64,000 bases of DNA from Mesorhizobium_K sp040049215 (GTDB taxonomy: Bacteria; Pseudomonadota; Alphaproteobacteria; Rhizobiales; Rhizobiaceae). The DNA is taken from the NCBI RefSeq assembly GCF_040049215.1, contig NZ_JBDZDN010000002.1:558001-622000 (forward strand). Direction: 5' to 3'. A program made the position numbers and the translations under genes. Positions 7,907 to 16,441 of the stretch are shown here, piece by piece. Numbering within the stretch: position 1 is the stretch's first letter; every line of letters begins with the position of its first letter. The notes under the pieces were generated by a model. It searched no databases and was not told the DNA's origin. It was given only the letters and a program-made list of their open reading frames with translations.

Positions 7907-8317
7907 ATGGGCAGCCAACGATTCAGGGCCGCATTCGAGCGTTTCGTGGAGAAATGGCGCGACTACCGCGCGGCGCTCGCCGACCTTCGCGAAATCGAGG
8001 CGATGGAGCCGGACACGGTGGCCGCGGTCGCAGCGGGATGCGGCCTATCGGTGGCGGAACTGCGCGAGGTCGTCGCGGATGGCTCAAGCGCCACGAGCCT
8101 GATGGCTCGGATGATGAAGGCTTACGGACTCGACCCCGAAGGTCTGCGGGCGCGCGATCCGCTCACGACACGCGACATCGAAGTGCTGTGCTCACGCTGC
8201 GTGACCAAGGGCCACTGCAGGCGCGAACTGGACGCAGGCACGGCGGCTGATCACGCCGACGGCTTCTGTCCAAACGCCCATACATTCGAGCGAATGGTAG
8301 ACGCCAAGGCCGGCTAA
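7907..8317 (+). CDS. DUF6455-family Cys-rich protein
   Basis: A 136-residue protein with an N-terminal helical part and a C-terminal domain of the DUF6455 type: the segment IEAMEPDTVAAVA, then ELREVV, a Leu-Met helix, and a Cys set CSRCVTKGHC with a later DGFCPNAHTF. The four Cys (spacing 2, 5, 16) could bind a metal or Fe-S cluster, though this is inferred. GGAGGG 7 bases before the ATG at 7907 decides the start; an ATG at 7892 is also in frame. A possible FNR box upstream hints at oxygen control. Function is unknown. Confidence 0.75.
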   Translation: MGSQRFRAAFERFVEKWRDYRAALADLREIEAMEPDTVAAVAAGCGLSVAELREVVADGSSATSLMARMMKAYGLDPEGLRARDPLTTRDIEVLCSRCVTKGHCRRELDAGTAADHADGFCPNAHTFERMVDAKAG

Positions 8318-8338
8318 GGGCGCCTTACGTCGGTGCCG

Positions 8339-9754
8339 CTACCCGAGATGCAGCCACCAGCTGGCAAGGCTCAGGAAGGCCAGGAAGCCGATCACGTCGG
8401 TGATCATGGTCGTGAAAACCGACGAGGCGATGGCCGGGTCGGCGCCGAAACGGTCTAGCAGCAGCGGTATGAGGATGCCGGCGAGTGCTGCCGCCAGCAT
8501 GTTGACGACCATAGCCGCCGCGATGACGTAGCCGAGGTCGACATTCTGGAACCAGGCCGCGGCGACGACGCCGATCACCGTTGCGATGAGAATGCCGTTC
8601 AGGAAGCCGACCATGACCTCGCGCCGGATGACGCGACCGGCGTTGTAGATGTCGAGATCCTTGGTCGCAAGCGCGCGCACCGTGACTGTCATGGTCTGGG
8701 TGCCGGCGTTACCGCCCAGCGAAGCGACGATCGGCATAAGCGCCGCCAGCGCCACCATCTGCTCGATGGTCGCGCCGAACTGGCTGATCACCGATGCGGA
8801 GATGAAAGCGGTGGCGAGGTTGACGAGCAGCCATGGGACTCGCGAGCGCGAGATCGCAAACACCGTGTCCGACAGTTCCTCGTCGCCGACGCCGCCCATG
8901 CGCAGCAGGTCTTCCTCCGCCTCCTGCTGGATGACGTCGACCACATCGTCGATGGTGAGCACGCCGACCAGCCGCTCGTTCTCGTCCACGACGGCGGCCG
9001 ACAGAAGGTCGTACTGCTCGAACTCGCGCGCGGCCTCTTCCTGGTCCATCGTGGCCGGGATGGCGTGCCTGGTCTCGTGCATGATGTCTTCGACCTTGAC
9101 CGCGCGCTTGGTGCGCAGGACCTGGTCGAGATCGATCGCGCCGAGCAGCTTGAAGGTCGGATCGATGACGAAGATCTGGCTGAAGCGCTCGGGCAGGTTC
9201 TGGTCCTCGCGCATGTAGTCGATCGTCTGTCCGACCGTCCAGAACGGCGGCACGGCGACAAACTCGGTCTGCATGCGGCGTCCGGCGCTCTCCTCCGGAT
9301 AGTCGAGCGAGCGGCGCAGCCTGACGCGTTCGGTGAACGGCAGCTGCGCCAGGATTTCGTCCTGGTCCTCCTGGTCGAGGTCTTCGAGAATGTAGACGGC
9401 GTCGTCGGAATCGAGCTCCTGCACGGCCTGCGCGATCTGCGCGTTGGGCAGGCTGTCGACGATGTCCATGCGGATCGCCTCGTCGACCTCGGTGAGCGAC
9501 GAGAAGTCGAAATCCTTGCCCAGCAGCTCGACCAGAGCAAGCCGCTGCTCCGCCATCAGCGCTTCGAGGAGATCGCCGAGTTCCGACTGATGCAGGCCGC
9601 CGACCTCGCGCTTCAGCGTGATCGTGTCGCGATCGGCTATTGCCGCGCCGATATGGGCGAGGAACGACGCGCGGATGACGCCGTCCTCGCCGTAGATATC
9701 GGCGTGGACCTCGGTCGAACCGGCGTCGGGCGTCGCTTCCTGCTGGTCTTCCAA
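8339..9754 (-). CDS. mgtE: Magnesium transporter MgtE
   Basis: MgtE is a homodimeric inner-membrane Mg2+ channel gated by its cytoplasmic domain. The 471-residue product shows the acidic MgtE N domain (about 25-150), two CBS domains (about 160-290) and five C-terminal membrane helices, including the pore helix with the family motif LGGNAGTQT and the later PLLLDRFGADPAIASS. The start appears to be TTG (9754), with GGGAGA 6 bases upstream; no ATG occurs near it. The gene stands alone between the DUF6455 gene and the tRNA. I did not recognise a magnesium riboswitch upstream. Confidence 0.94.
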   Translation of the reverse strand: MEDQQEATPDAGSTEVHADIYGEDGVIRASFLAHIGAAIADRDTITLKREVGGLHQSELGDLLEALMAEQRLALVELLGKDFDFSSLTEVDEAIRMDIVDSLPNAQIAQAVQELDSDDAVYILEDLDQEDQDEILAQLPFTERVRLRRSLDYPEESAGRRMQTEFVAVPPFWTVGQTIDYMREDQNLPERFSQIFVIDPTFKLLGAIDLDQVLRTKRAVKVEDIMHETRHAIPATMDQEEAAREFEQYDLLSAAVVDENERLVGVLTIDDVVDVIQQEAEEDLLRMGGVGDEELSDTVFAISRSRVPWLLVNLATAFISASVISQFGATIEQMVALAALMPIVASLGGNAGTQTMTVTVRALATKDLDIYNAGRVIRREVMVGFLNGILIATVIGVVAAAWFQNVDLGYVIAAAMVVNMLAAALAGILIPLLLDRFGADPAIASSVFTTMITDVIGFLAFLSLASWWLHLG

Positions 9755-9967
9755 CGGCGTCTCCCGCTTCAGGACAGGCCTGGCGGCCGGGTGAACGATG
9801 CGGCTCTGGTCTAGCCTGCGAAGCCCGAAAATACCAAACGAATTACGCCCGCCTTCGGACCGTTTCAGACTCTCGCAGCGGCAGGCGATAATGCGGGCTT
9901 TGCACTTGTTTCGCCGGAAGCGATTTGCTACAGGCCGCGGGCCGGTCCGTTCCGGCTCCTACCACGT

Positions 9968-10052
9968 GCGGTCGTGGCGGAATTGGTAGACGCGCAGCGT
10001 TGAGGTCGCTGTGGGGCAACCCGTGGAAGTTCGAGTCTTCTCGACCGCACCA
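9968..10052 (+). tRNA. tRNA-Leu (anticodon GAG)
   Basis: The 85-base sequence folds as a class II tRNA. The acceptor stem is GCGGTCG/CGACCGC with an encoded ACCA end. The anticodon stem is CAGCG/CGCTG around loop TTGAGGT, giving anticodon GAG, which reads CUC and CUU. The long variable arm is TGGGGCAACCCGT, and the T arm is GAAG-TTCGAGT-CTTC. Confidence 0.95.
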
Positions 10053-10170
10053 GTCTCTCTCCGGAACATCGAAGAGCCCGAAACAGCGCCCAGTCCTGGC
10101 GCCTGACTCGACCGGAACTGGACCTTGGCCCTGCTTGCCGCCATATGATGCTTCTAGCACCGGAGGCCTC

Positions 10171-10911
10171 ATGCCTGAACGCAGCCAGATCGCCCTCTCT
10201 TTCCTGCCCGCGCCTGGCGCGGCGCCGGTGGAATGGCGGGTCGAGCCGGGGCTGACGGCTTATGAGGATGCGCTGGCCTTCATGGAGGCGCGCGCCGACG
10301 CCATCCGCCAAGGCAGCGCCGCGGAAATGGTCTGGCTCGTCGAGCATCCTCCCCTCTATACGGCCGGCACCAGCGCCAAGCCCGAGGACCTGGTGGAGCC
10401 CGACCGGTTTCCTGTTTTCGCGGCCGGGCGCGGCGGCGAATACACCTACCACGGACCCGGCCAGCGCGTGGCCTATGTCATGCTCGACCTGAAGCGCCGG
10501 CAGGAAGACGTCCGCGCCTTCGTGGCGGCGCTCGAAGCCTGGATCATCGCCACGCTCGACCGCTTCAACGTCAAGGGGGAACGGCGCGAGGACCGCGTCG
10601 GCGTCTGGGTCGTGAGGCCTGACCGGCCGCCACTGCCGGACGGCTCGCCGGCCGAGGACAAGATCGCCGCGATCGGGATCAGGCTAAGGCGCTGGGTCAG
10701 CTTTCACGGCATCGCCATCAACGTCGAGCCGGACCTCTCCCATTTCTCCGGCATCGTCCCCTGCGGCGTCGCCGATCGTGGTGTGACGAGCCTCGTCGAC
10801 CTCGGCCTGCCGGTGACGATGGCCGACCTCGACATCGCCCTGAAGGCCGCCTTCGTCGAGATATTCGGCGCCGCGCATGAGGGGCGGGACGAAACGAGAA
10901 AGGCAAGCTGA
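10171..10911 (+). CDS. lipB: Octanoyl-[acyl carrier protein]:protein N-octanoyltransferase
   Basis: LipB moves octanoate from acyl carrier protein to the E2 and H-protein lipoyl domains, the first step of endogenous lipoate synthesis. The 246-residue product has the family features GRGGEYTYHGPGQ (about 87-98), the conserved Lys in EDKIAAIG (K164) and the catalytic Cys in GIVPCGV (C198). CGGAGG lies 4 bases before the ATG. The stop overlaps the ggt start (TGATG). lipA is not in the window. Confidence 0.95.
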   Translation: MPERSQIALSFLPAPGAAPVEWRVEPGLTAYEDALAFMEARADAIRQGSAAEMVWLVEHPPLYTAGTSAKPEDLVEPDRFPVFAAGRGGEYTYHGPGQRVAYVMLDLKRRQEDVRAFVAALEAWIIATLDRFNVKGERREDRVGVWVVRPDRPPLPDGSPAEDKIAAIGIRLRRWVSFHGIAINVEPDLSHFSGIVPCGVADRGVTSLVDLGLPVTMADLDIALKAAFVEIFGAAHEGRDETRKAS

Positions 10912-12683
10912 TGAGAGCTGTCCGTCCGATCATCGCCCTGGCGCTCCTTCTGGCAGCGCAGGCAAACGCAGCCTTCGCCCAGCAGGCCGCCGACACGGTG
11001 GCGCCCGAATCGCGATCGGCGGTCAGCGCGAAGCAAGCCGTCCACGCGTCGCGGCAGATGGTCGTCGCGGCCAATCCGATTGCCGCGCAAGCCGGCCTCG
11101 ACGCGTTGCGGGCCGGCGGCAGCGCGGCTGACGCGGTCGTCGCCGTGCAGACGGTGCTGGGGCTGGTCGAGCCGCAGTCCTCGGGTCTCGGCGGCGGCGC
11201 CTTCCTGACCTGGTACGACGCCAAAAGCGGCACGGTGACCACTTTCGACGGCCGCGAAACGGCGCCGGCCGCGGCGACGCCGGCGCTTTTCCTCGGCGCC
11301 GACGGCAAGCCGCTCGGCTTCTTCGATGCCGTGGTCGGCGGACGTTCGGTCGGCGTTCCCGGCGTGCCGCGTCTTCTCGAAACCGTCCATGCGAAATACG
11401 GCAGACTGGGCTGGGCGGAGCTGATGGATCCCGCGATCAAGCTGGCCGAAGGCGGCTTCGCCGTTTCGCCGCGGCTGCATGCGATGATTACGCAGGATGT
11501 CGGCCGGCTCGACACGCAGCCGGCGACGAGGGCCTATTTCTTCGATGCGCTGGGCGCTCCTGTGACGGCGGGAGCCGTGGTGCGCAACCCGGACTATGCG
11601 GCGAGCCTACGAACGATCGCCGAGGGTGGCGCGGATGCTTTTTACAGAGGTCCGATCGCAGACAAGATTGTCGCGGCGGTACAAAGTCATCCGACCAATC
11701 CGGGCAGCCTCAGCCTGGACGACCTGGCGAACTACCAGGTGAAGGAGCGGCCCGCGGCCTGCGCGCCCTATCGCGGGCTATCGGTCTGCGGCATGGGACC
11801 GCCCTCCTCCGGCGCGCTGACCATCGGCCAGATCCTCGGCATGGTCGAGCCGTTCGACATTGCAACGCTGGGTCCGGAGGATCCGGAAAGCTGGCGCATC
11901 GTCGGCGACGCAACCAGACTCGCTTTCGCCGACCGCGAGCGCTACATCGCCGACAGCGATTTCGTGAACATCCCCAAAGGTTTGCTGAACGCGGATTACC
12001 TGAAGGCGCGCTCGGCGCTGATCCGTCGCCCGACCGCCCTGCCCGACGACGCCGTCGCCGCGGGCGAGCCGTCTTGGGACAAGGCCGAACTTGGTGGGGC
12101 GGAGCCGCGCATCGACGGCGTCGCCTTCGACATGCCGGCAACCACCCACTTCACCATCGTCGACGCGGACGGCAACGTCGCGGCGATGACGAGCTCGGTC
12201 GAAAACGCATTCGGTTCGCGCCAGATGGCGGGCGGCTTCATCCTGAACAACCAGCTCACCGATTTTTCCTTCGCGCCCGAAAAGGACGGCGCGGCGGTGG
12301 CGAACAGGGTCGAGCCCGGCAAGCGGCCGCGTTCGTCGATGGCGCCGACGATCGTACTCAAGGACGGCAAGCCGTTCTACGCGCTCGGGTCGCCCGGTGG
12401 GTCGAGCATCATCCCCTATGTTGCGACGACGCTGATCGCGCTGATCGACTGGAAGCTCGACATGCAAGCGGCGATCTCCATGCCGCACATGCTGAACCGT
12501 TTCGGGACCTTTGAGCTGGAGGCCGGGACGACGGCCGAGAACCTCGCCGGCGATCTCGAAGCGCTCGGCTACAAGATCAAGATCGGCGACCAGAATTCCG
12601 GGCTGCACGGCGTTGCGATCATGCCGGACGGGTTGACGGGCGGCGCAGACCCACGCCGCGAAGGTATCGCGCTCGGCGATTGA
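10911..12683 (+). CDS. ggt: Gamma-glutamyltransferase / glutathione hydrolase precursor
   Basis: GGT hydrolyses or transfers the gamma-glutamyl group of glutathione in the periplasm and matures by self-cleavage into two chains. The 590-residue precursor starts with a Sec signal peptide (about 1-24, ending AFA-QQ). The cleavage and nucleophile Thr is T411 in the TTHF motif, followed by DGNVAAMTSS and later SPGGSSIIPYV. Oddly it directly abuts the convergent M50 gene (stop to stop, no spacing). Translation is probably coupled to lipB. With the ChaC-like gene this is the second glutathione-degrading enzyme in the window. Confidence 0.92.
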   Translation: MRAVRPIIALALLLAAQANAAFAQQAADTVAPESRSAVSAKQAVHASRQMVVAANPIAAQAGLDALRAGGSAADAVVAVQTVLGLVEPQSSGLGGGAFLTWYDAKSGTVTTFDGRETAPAAATPALFLGADGKPLGFFDAVVGGRSVGVPGVPRLLETVHAKYGRLGWAELMDPAIKLAEGGFAVSPRLHAMITQDVGRLDTQPATRAYFFDALGAPVTAGAVVRNPDYAASLRTIAEGGADAFYRGPIADKIVAAVQSHPTNPGSLSLDDLANYQVKERPAACAPYRGLSVCGMGPPSSGALTIGQILGMVEPFDIATLGPEDPESWRIVGDATRLAFADRERYIADSDFVNIPKGLLNADYLKARSALIRRPTALPDDAVAAGEPSWDKAELGGAEPRIDGVAFDMPATTHFTIVDADGNVAAMTSSVENAFGSRQMAGGFILNNQLTDFSFAPEKDGAAVANRVEPGKRPRSSMAPTIVLKDGKPFYALGSPGGSSIIPYVATTLIALIDWKLDMQAAISMPHMLNRFGTFELEAGTTAENLAGDLEALGYKIKIGDQNSGLHGVAIMPDGLTGGADPRREGIALGD

Positions 12684-14033
12684 TCAGAGGCTGCGAGCCC
12701 TCGCGAAGCCTTGCGGCAGGAAGGCGCCTTGCCCGGATGCATCGAGCCTGCGTTCCTGGCGCTGCTTTTCATAGCTGCGCCAATCCTCCAGCCGCGCCGA
12801 AGCCCAGAGCAGGCCGGAGGCGTGGACGGCAAAGACAGCGACCAGGGCCCCGGCGAGCGCCAGGCGCTCGAACCCGGCCAGGCGTTTCAGTTCGTGGCGG
12901 GGTTTTACGGCGCTGCCCGCGGTGATGAGACTGAGAATGGCAAAGACGGCGCCCGCCGAGACGAGCAGCGGCGCCGGAAAGCCGGCGGCGTAGCCAAGCG
13001 CCATGAACGCCGACAGCAGCACGAAGGACGATAGCGCAAGCGAGACGGGGCCGGGGCAGATCTGCCGCAGCACCTGGCCGCCGTCGAACTTCCAGACCGG
13101 CACGAGATTGGCGACGTTGAAGAGCGCGGCGATGCCGGCGAGCGTGGCGAGTACGCTGGCCGAGAAGCGCCAGCCCTCGCCGACCGCGTAATCGCAAGCG
13201 GCGATCGCAAGCGGCACCAGGAAAGCCGAGAACCCCGCCCCCATCAGCGCCACGAAGGCGACCTCGAAGCGGCTGTCATAGGGACGTCCTCCGATGGCGA
13301 TGCCGCCGAGAAGCGGCACGAAGATCATGCGGACCTTGCGATGCCCCGTGACGCGGAAGGCAGCCATATGGCCGAGCTCGTGCAGCGCCACGACCAATGT
13401 GAGCACCATTGCAAGCACCAGGCCGCCGACGTTGAGGCCGAAGATCGGCCACATGATGAGGACCGACAGCAGCGCAAAACCGATCTGGCTTGCCGGATGC
13501 TCGAAGAAGCCGCCGTCGCGGTATTTCCCGGTCTCCGCCCATGTCTTCAGCTTCCCGAGCTCGCGGCGCAGCGCGAAGTAGCGGAAGATCAGGAAGGCCG
13601 CGCCGCGGTAACGGTCGGTGCGGGTCAGCGTGACGCGCACCTTGCCGTCCGCCTCGGCGACTTCGACGACGTTGCGATAGTGCGACCAGAAGGCGGAGTC
13701 GAGCGAAGTGTCGTCCACCACCCGCATGGCGAAGCGCCTGCCTTCGACGACCTCCTCCAGCCGCACGATGTGCTCGATGGGCCGTCCGTCGCGGCCCTCC
13801 CAGCTGAGCTGGATGCGCACCAGATCTGCTTCGTCGAGCGTCTCGGCCTTGAGATGCTGCCCCGACCAGCCGGCATTTTCGCCGAACAGCCAGAGCGCGC
13901 TCCAGATGCGTTCCCGGTCGGCAGCGATCAGCCGGCTGAACCTCACCGTCCGCACTCCCAGCGGCAGCGCGAAGAGCACGAAGATGAGCCCAAGGTTGAG
14001 CGTTACGAGAACTATCGCCAGGACGGGCGTCAA
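12684..14033 (-). CDS. SRPBCC-domain / M50 site-2-protease-like fusion protein
   Basis: This is a two-part membrane protein of 449 residues. After one N-terminal helix (about 4-24) a START/SRPBCC-like domain follows (about 30-145, with WSGQH, IVRLEEVVEGRRFAM and VRVTLTRTDRY). The C-terminal half is a site-2-protease domain with the zinc motif HELGH (218-222) and the third-ligand motif NLVPVWKFDGG (D317), inside about six membrane segments. Family knowledge predicts intramembrane proteolysis; a lipid or hydrophobic ligand for the SRPBCC part is my inference. It is transcribed alone and convergent with ggt. Confidence 0.75.
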   Translation of the reverse strand: MTPVLAIVLVTLNLGLIFVLFALPLGVRTVRFSRLIAADRERIWSALWLFGENAGWSGQHLKAETLDEADLVRIQLSWEGRDGRPIEHIVRLEEVVEGRRFAMRVVDDTSLDSAFWSHYRNVVEVAEADGKVRVTLTRTDRYRGAAFLIFRYFALRRELGKLKTWAETGKYRDGGFFEHPASQIGFALLSVLIMWPIFGLNVGGLVLAMVLTLVVALHELGHMAAFRVTGHRKVRMIFVPLLGGIAIGGRPYDSRFEVAFVALMGAGFSAFLVPLAIAACDYAVGEGWRFSASVLATLAGIAALFNVANLVPVWKFDGGQVLRQICPGPVSLALSSFVLLSAFMALGYAAGFPAPLLVSAGAVFAILSLITAGSAVKPRHELKRLAGFERLALAGALVAVFAVHASGLLWASARLEDWRSYEKQRQERRLDASGQGAFLPQGFARARSL

Positions 14034-14225
14034 AGGTCACTCTCCGCAGGAGCGCCTGTCCCGGGACGAGTCGGGACAGGCGCTCACCATTCGATTTCGG
14101 CGGGAACCCTAGCCTTTGCGGCCGGAAGAAAAGCTTAACGCTTGCCGCCGCCCGAAATCGAATGACGGAGAAGTGAAGGGACCGCCCGCGGTTTGCATGC
14201 GGGACGCGCCACATTCACTCGGCGC

Positions 14226-14312
14226 CTAAAGGGCGCCGATCCATATCGCCATGGAAACGAGGAATGTGCTCATGCAAACCAGAGAAACGACGTCCTGAAG
14301 CAGATCAGCCAT
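14226..14312 (-). CDS. 28-residue single-helix membrane peptide behind a LexA box
   Basis: An 87-base open frame encodes a 28-residue peptide: MADLLQDV, then a continuous hydrophobic stretch (about residues 9-28, ending WIGAL). AGGAGGG lies 4 bases before the ATG, a near-perfect ribosome-binding sequence. The promoter about 30-60 bases upstream contains a perfect GTTC-N7-GTTC site. Size, single helix and SOS control resemble Caulobacter SidA, a 29-residue SOS-induced inhibitor of cell division; I cannot claim sequence homology. The stop codon falls in the loop of a GGCGCC hairpin (14221-14237). It stands alone between the M50 gene and lolD. Confidence 0.7.
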   Translation of the reverse strand: MADLLQDVVSLVCMSTFLVSMAIWIGAL

Positions 14313-14340
14313 TATTCCCTCCTGTTTTCAGTATGTTTGC

Positions 14341-14370
14341 ATTTTGTTCCGTTTTTGTTCAAAGTGTCAA
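14341..14370 (-). promoter_or_regulatory. Promoter with alphaproteobacterial LexA box
   Basis: On the minus strand TTGACA (14365-14370) is a perfect -35 element and CAAAAT (14341-14346) a fair -10, 18 bases apart. Between and partly overlapping the -10 is GAAC-AAAAACG-GAAC (14346-14360), which is the direct repeat GTTC-N7-GTTC bound by LexA in Alphaproteobacteria. LexA bound here would cover the core promoter. The controlled gene is the 28-residue peptide that starts at 14312. Confidence 0.72.
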
Positions 14371-14468
14371 GGACGGCGCGGCAGTCTCCTGACACGCGAA
14401 GCTGCGAGGGTTAAGGGAAAGTTACGCGGGCTTGCTGGCGCGCCGGCGCACTCACGGTCGGGCCGTGC

Positions 14469-15149
14469 TCAGAGCGGCACCACCTTGCCCTCGGCAAGGG
14501 TGACGCGGCGATCCATACGCCCGGCAAGCTGGTGGTTGTGGGTCGCGATCAGGGCCGCCAGGCCGGACTGCTTGACCAGCGCCGCCAGCGCATCGAAGAC
14601 GTAGGACGCTGTGTGCGGGTCGAGATTGCCCGTGGGCTCGTCAGCAAGCAGCACGAGAGGAGCGTTGGCGACGGCGCGGGCGATCGCCACGCGCTGCTGC
14701 TCGCCGCCGGAGAGTTCGGCCGGCCGGTGCTGCGCACGCTTGCCGATCTGCATGTAGTCGAGAAGCTGTTCCGCGCGGCTCGCGGCCTCCGCGCGCGGCA
14801 GGCCCTTGATCATCTGCGGCATCATGATGTTCTCGAGCGCCGAAAACTCGGGAAGCAGATGATGGAACTGGTAGACGAAGCCGATGTCGTTGCGGCGGAT
14901 GGCGGTGCGCTCGTCGTCGGAGAGCCGCCCGCATGCGCGGCCGCCAAGGATGACGTCGCCCGCATCGGGACGTTCGAGCAGGCCGGCGGTGTGGAGCAGG
15001 GTCGACTTGCCAGCGCCCGAAGGCGCCACCAGCGCCACCATCTCGCCCGGCACCAGCGCGAAATCCGCACTGTTCAGGATGGTCAGCTTGCGCTGCCCCT
15101 GGACGTAGTGGCGTTCGACGCTCTTCAGTTCGATGATCGGAGCGCTCAC
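14469..15149 (-). CDS. lolD: Lipoprotein-releasing ABC transporter ATPase
   Basis: LolD powers release of outer-membrane lipoproteins from the inner membrane. The 226-residue product has Walker A (APSGAGKS), the Q-loop in FVYQFHHLLPEFSALEN (typical of LolD/MacB ATPases), the signature LSGGEQQRVAIARA, Walker B LLADEPT and the switch His in IATHNH. A GTG at 15149 overlaps the stop of the permease gene (GTGA), so it was chosen over the longer frame start at 15194. It is last in the proS-lolC/E-lolD run. Confidence 0.94.
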   Translation of the reverse strand: MSAPIIELKSVERHYVQGQRKLTILNSADFALVPGEMVALVAPSGAGKSTLLHTAGLLERPDAGDVILGGRACGRLSDDERTAIRRNDIGFVYQFHHLLPEFSALENIMMPQMIKGLPRAEAASRAEQLLDYMQIGKRAQHRPAELSGGEQQRVAIARAVANAPLVLLADEPTGNLDPHTASYVFDALAALVKQSGLAALIATHNHQLAGRMDRRVTLAEGKVVPL

Positions 15150-16441
15150 TCGTACCTCAGCGCTTCGACAGGATCGAGCTTCGCCGCGCGCCATGCCGGG
15201 AAAAGCGTGGCGAGGAAGGAGAGGAAGAGCGCCATCAGGACGACCGAGATTGTCTCGCCGACCTCCATCTTGGCCGGCAGCTGGCTCAGGAAATAGAGCT
15301 CCGGGTTGAATAGAACCGTGCCCGACAGCCAGGAGAAGAATTGGCGGATGCGCTCGACATTGAGACAGAGCACGACGCCGAGGACGACGCCGGCAATCGT
15401 GCCGGTGACCCCGATCGCCGCGCCCGTCATCAGGAAGATGCGCATGACTGCGCCACGCGTTGCGCCCATGGTGCGCAGGATCGCGATGTCGCGTCCCTTG
15501 TCCTTCACCAGCATGATGAGCCCGGAGATGATGTTCAACGCGGCGACCAGCACGATCAGCGTCAGGATCATGAACATGACGTTGCGCTCGACCTGCAGGG
15601 CCGAGAAGAAGGTTTCGTTGCGCTGGCGCCAGTCGGAGATGAATATCTGGCGCGCAGCGGCGATCTCGACGAGTTCGCGCAGCGAATCGACGTCATCAGG
15701 ATTGTCGACGAAGACTTCGACCGTCTGCGCGCGGCCCTCCATGTTGAAATAGAGCTGCGCTTCTTCGAACGGCATGAAGATGACGGACGTGTCGAACTCC
15801 GACATGCCGACCTCGAAGATGGCGATCACCGGATAGGCCTTCACGCGCGGCGTGGTGCCCATCGGCGTGACGTCGCCGTCGGGCGACACCAGCGTGATCA
15901 GGTCGCCGAGCACTAGGCCGAGATTGTTTGCCATGCGCTGGCCGATCGCGACGCCCTCGGACTGGTCGAAGCCGACCAGCGAGCCGTGCTTGATGTTGCC
16001 GGCGACGACTGTCAGCTTGCCGAGGTTCTCGCCGCTGATGCCGCGCACCAGAGCGCCCGCTCCCGCCCCTACGCTTCCGGCCGCCAGCACCTGCCCGTCG
16101 ATCAGGGGGATGGCGTATTTCACGCCGGCGACGCCGTTGATGCGCTGGGCGACCGCTTCATAGTCGTCGAGCGGCAGGTCTATCGGCTGCACGACCAGAT
16201 GACCGTTGATGCCGAGGATGCGCGTCAGGAGCTCGGCGCGAAAACCGTTCATCACAGCCATGACCACGATGAGGGTCGCCACCCCGAGCATGATGCCGAG
16301 GAAGGAGATCGACGCGATCACCGAAATGACGGTCTCCTTGCGCCGCGAGCGCAGGTAGCGCCAGGCGACGAGACGCTCGAAGGCCGAAAACGGCCCCGCG
16401 CCGGCCGGCTTCGCTGCCGCGGTTGTGGTCACCGTGCTCAC
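15146..16441 (-). CDS. lolC: Lipoprotein-releasing ABC transporter permease (LolC/E family)
   Basis: The inner-membrane permease of the Lol system, 431 residues. One membrane helix follows the motif FERLVAWRYLRSRRKE (about 20-35), then a large periplasmic domain (about 70-270) and three C-terminal helices, with DIAILRTMGATRG in the coupling region and the family ending PAWRAAKLDPVEALRYE. In Alphaproteobacteria a single LolC/E protein commonly replaces the LolC-LolE pair. The GTG at 16441 overlaps the proS stop (GTGA). The frame is open a further 78 codons upstream, but that part is an Arg-rich shadow of proS. Confidence 0.93.
   Translation of the reverse strand: MSTVTTTAAAKPAGAGPFSAFERLVAWRYLRSRRKETVISVIASISFLGIMLGVATLIVVMAVMNGFRAELLTRILGINGHLVVQPIDLPLDDYEAVAQRINGVAGVKYAIPLIDGQVLAAGSVGAGAGALVRGISGENLGKLTVVAGNIKHGSLVGFDQSEGVAIGQRMANNLGLVLGDLITLVSPDGDVTPMGTTPRVKAYPVIAIFEVGMSEFDTSVIFMPFEEAQLYFNMEGRAQTVEVFVDNPDDVDSLRELVEIAAARQIFISDWRQRNETFFSALQVERNVMFMILTLIVLVAALNIISGLIMLVKDKGRDIAILRTMGATRGAVMRIFLMTGAAIGVTGTIAGVVLGVVLCLNVERIRQFFSWLSGTVLFNPELYFLSQLPAKMEVGETISVVLMALFLSFLATLFPAWRAAKLDPVEALRYE

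Noticed and set aside
14220..14238. CGGCGCC-TAAAG-GGCGCCG hairpin as a terminator of the small peptide gene
   Set aside because: The stem is strong but no T-run follows on the minus strand, and the stop codon lies in its loop; it may slow RNase but is not a typical Rho-independent terminator.
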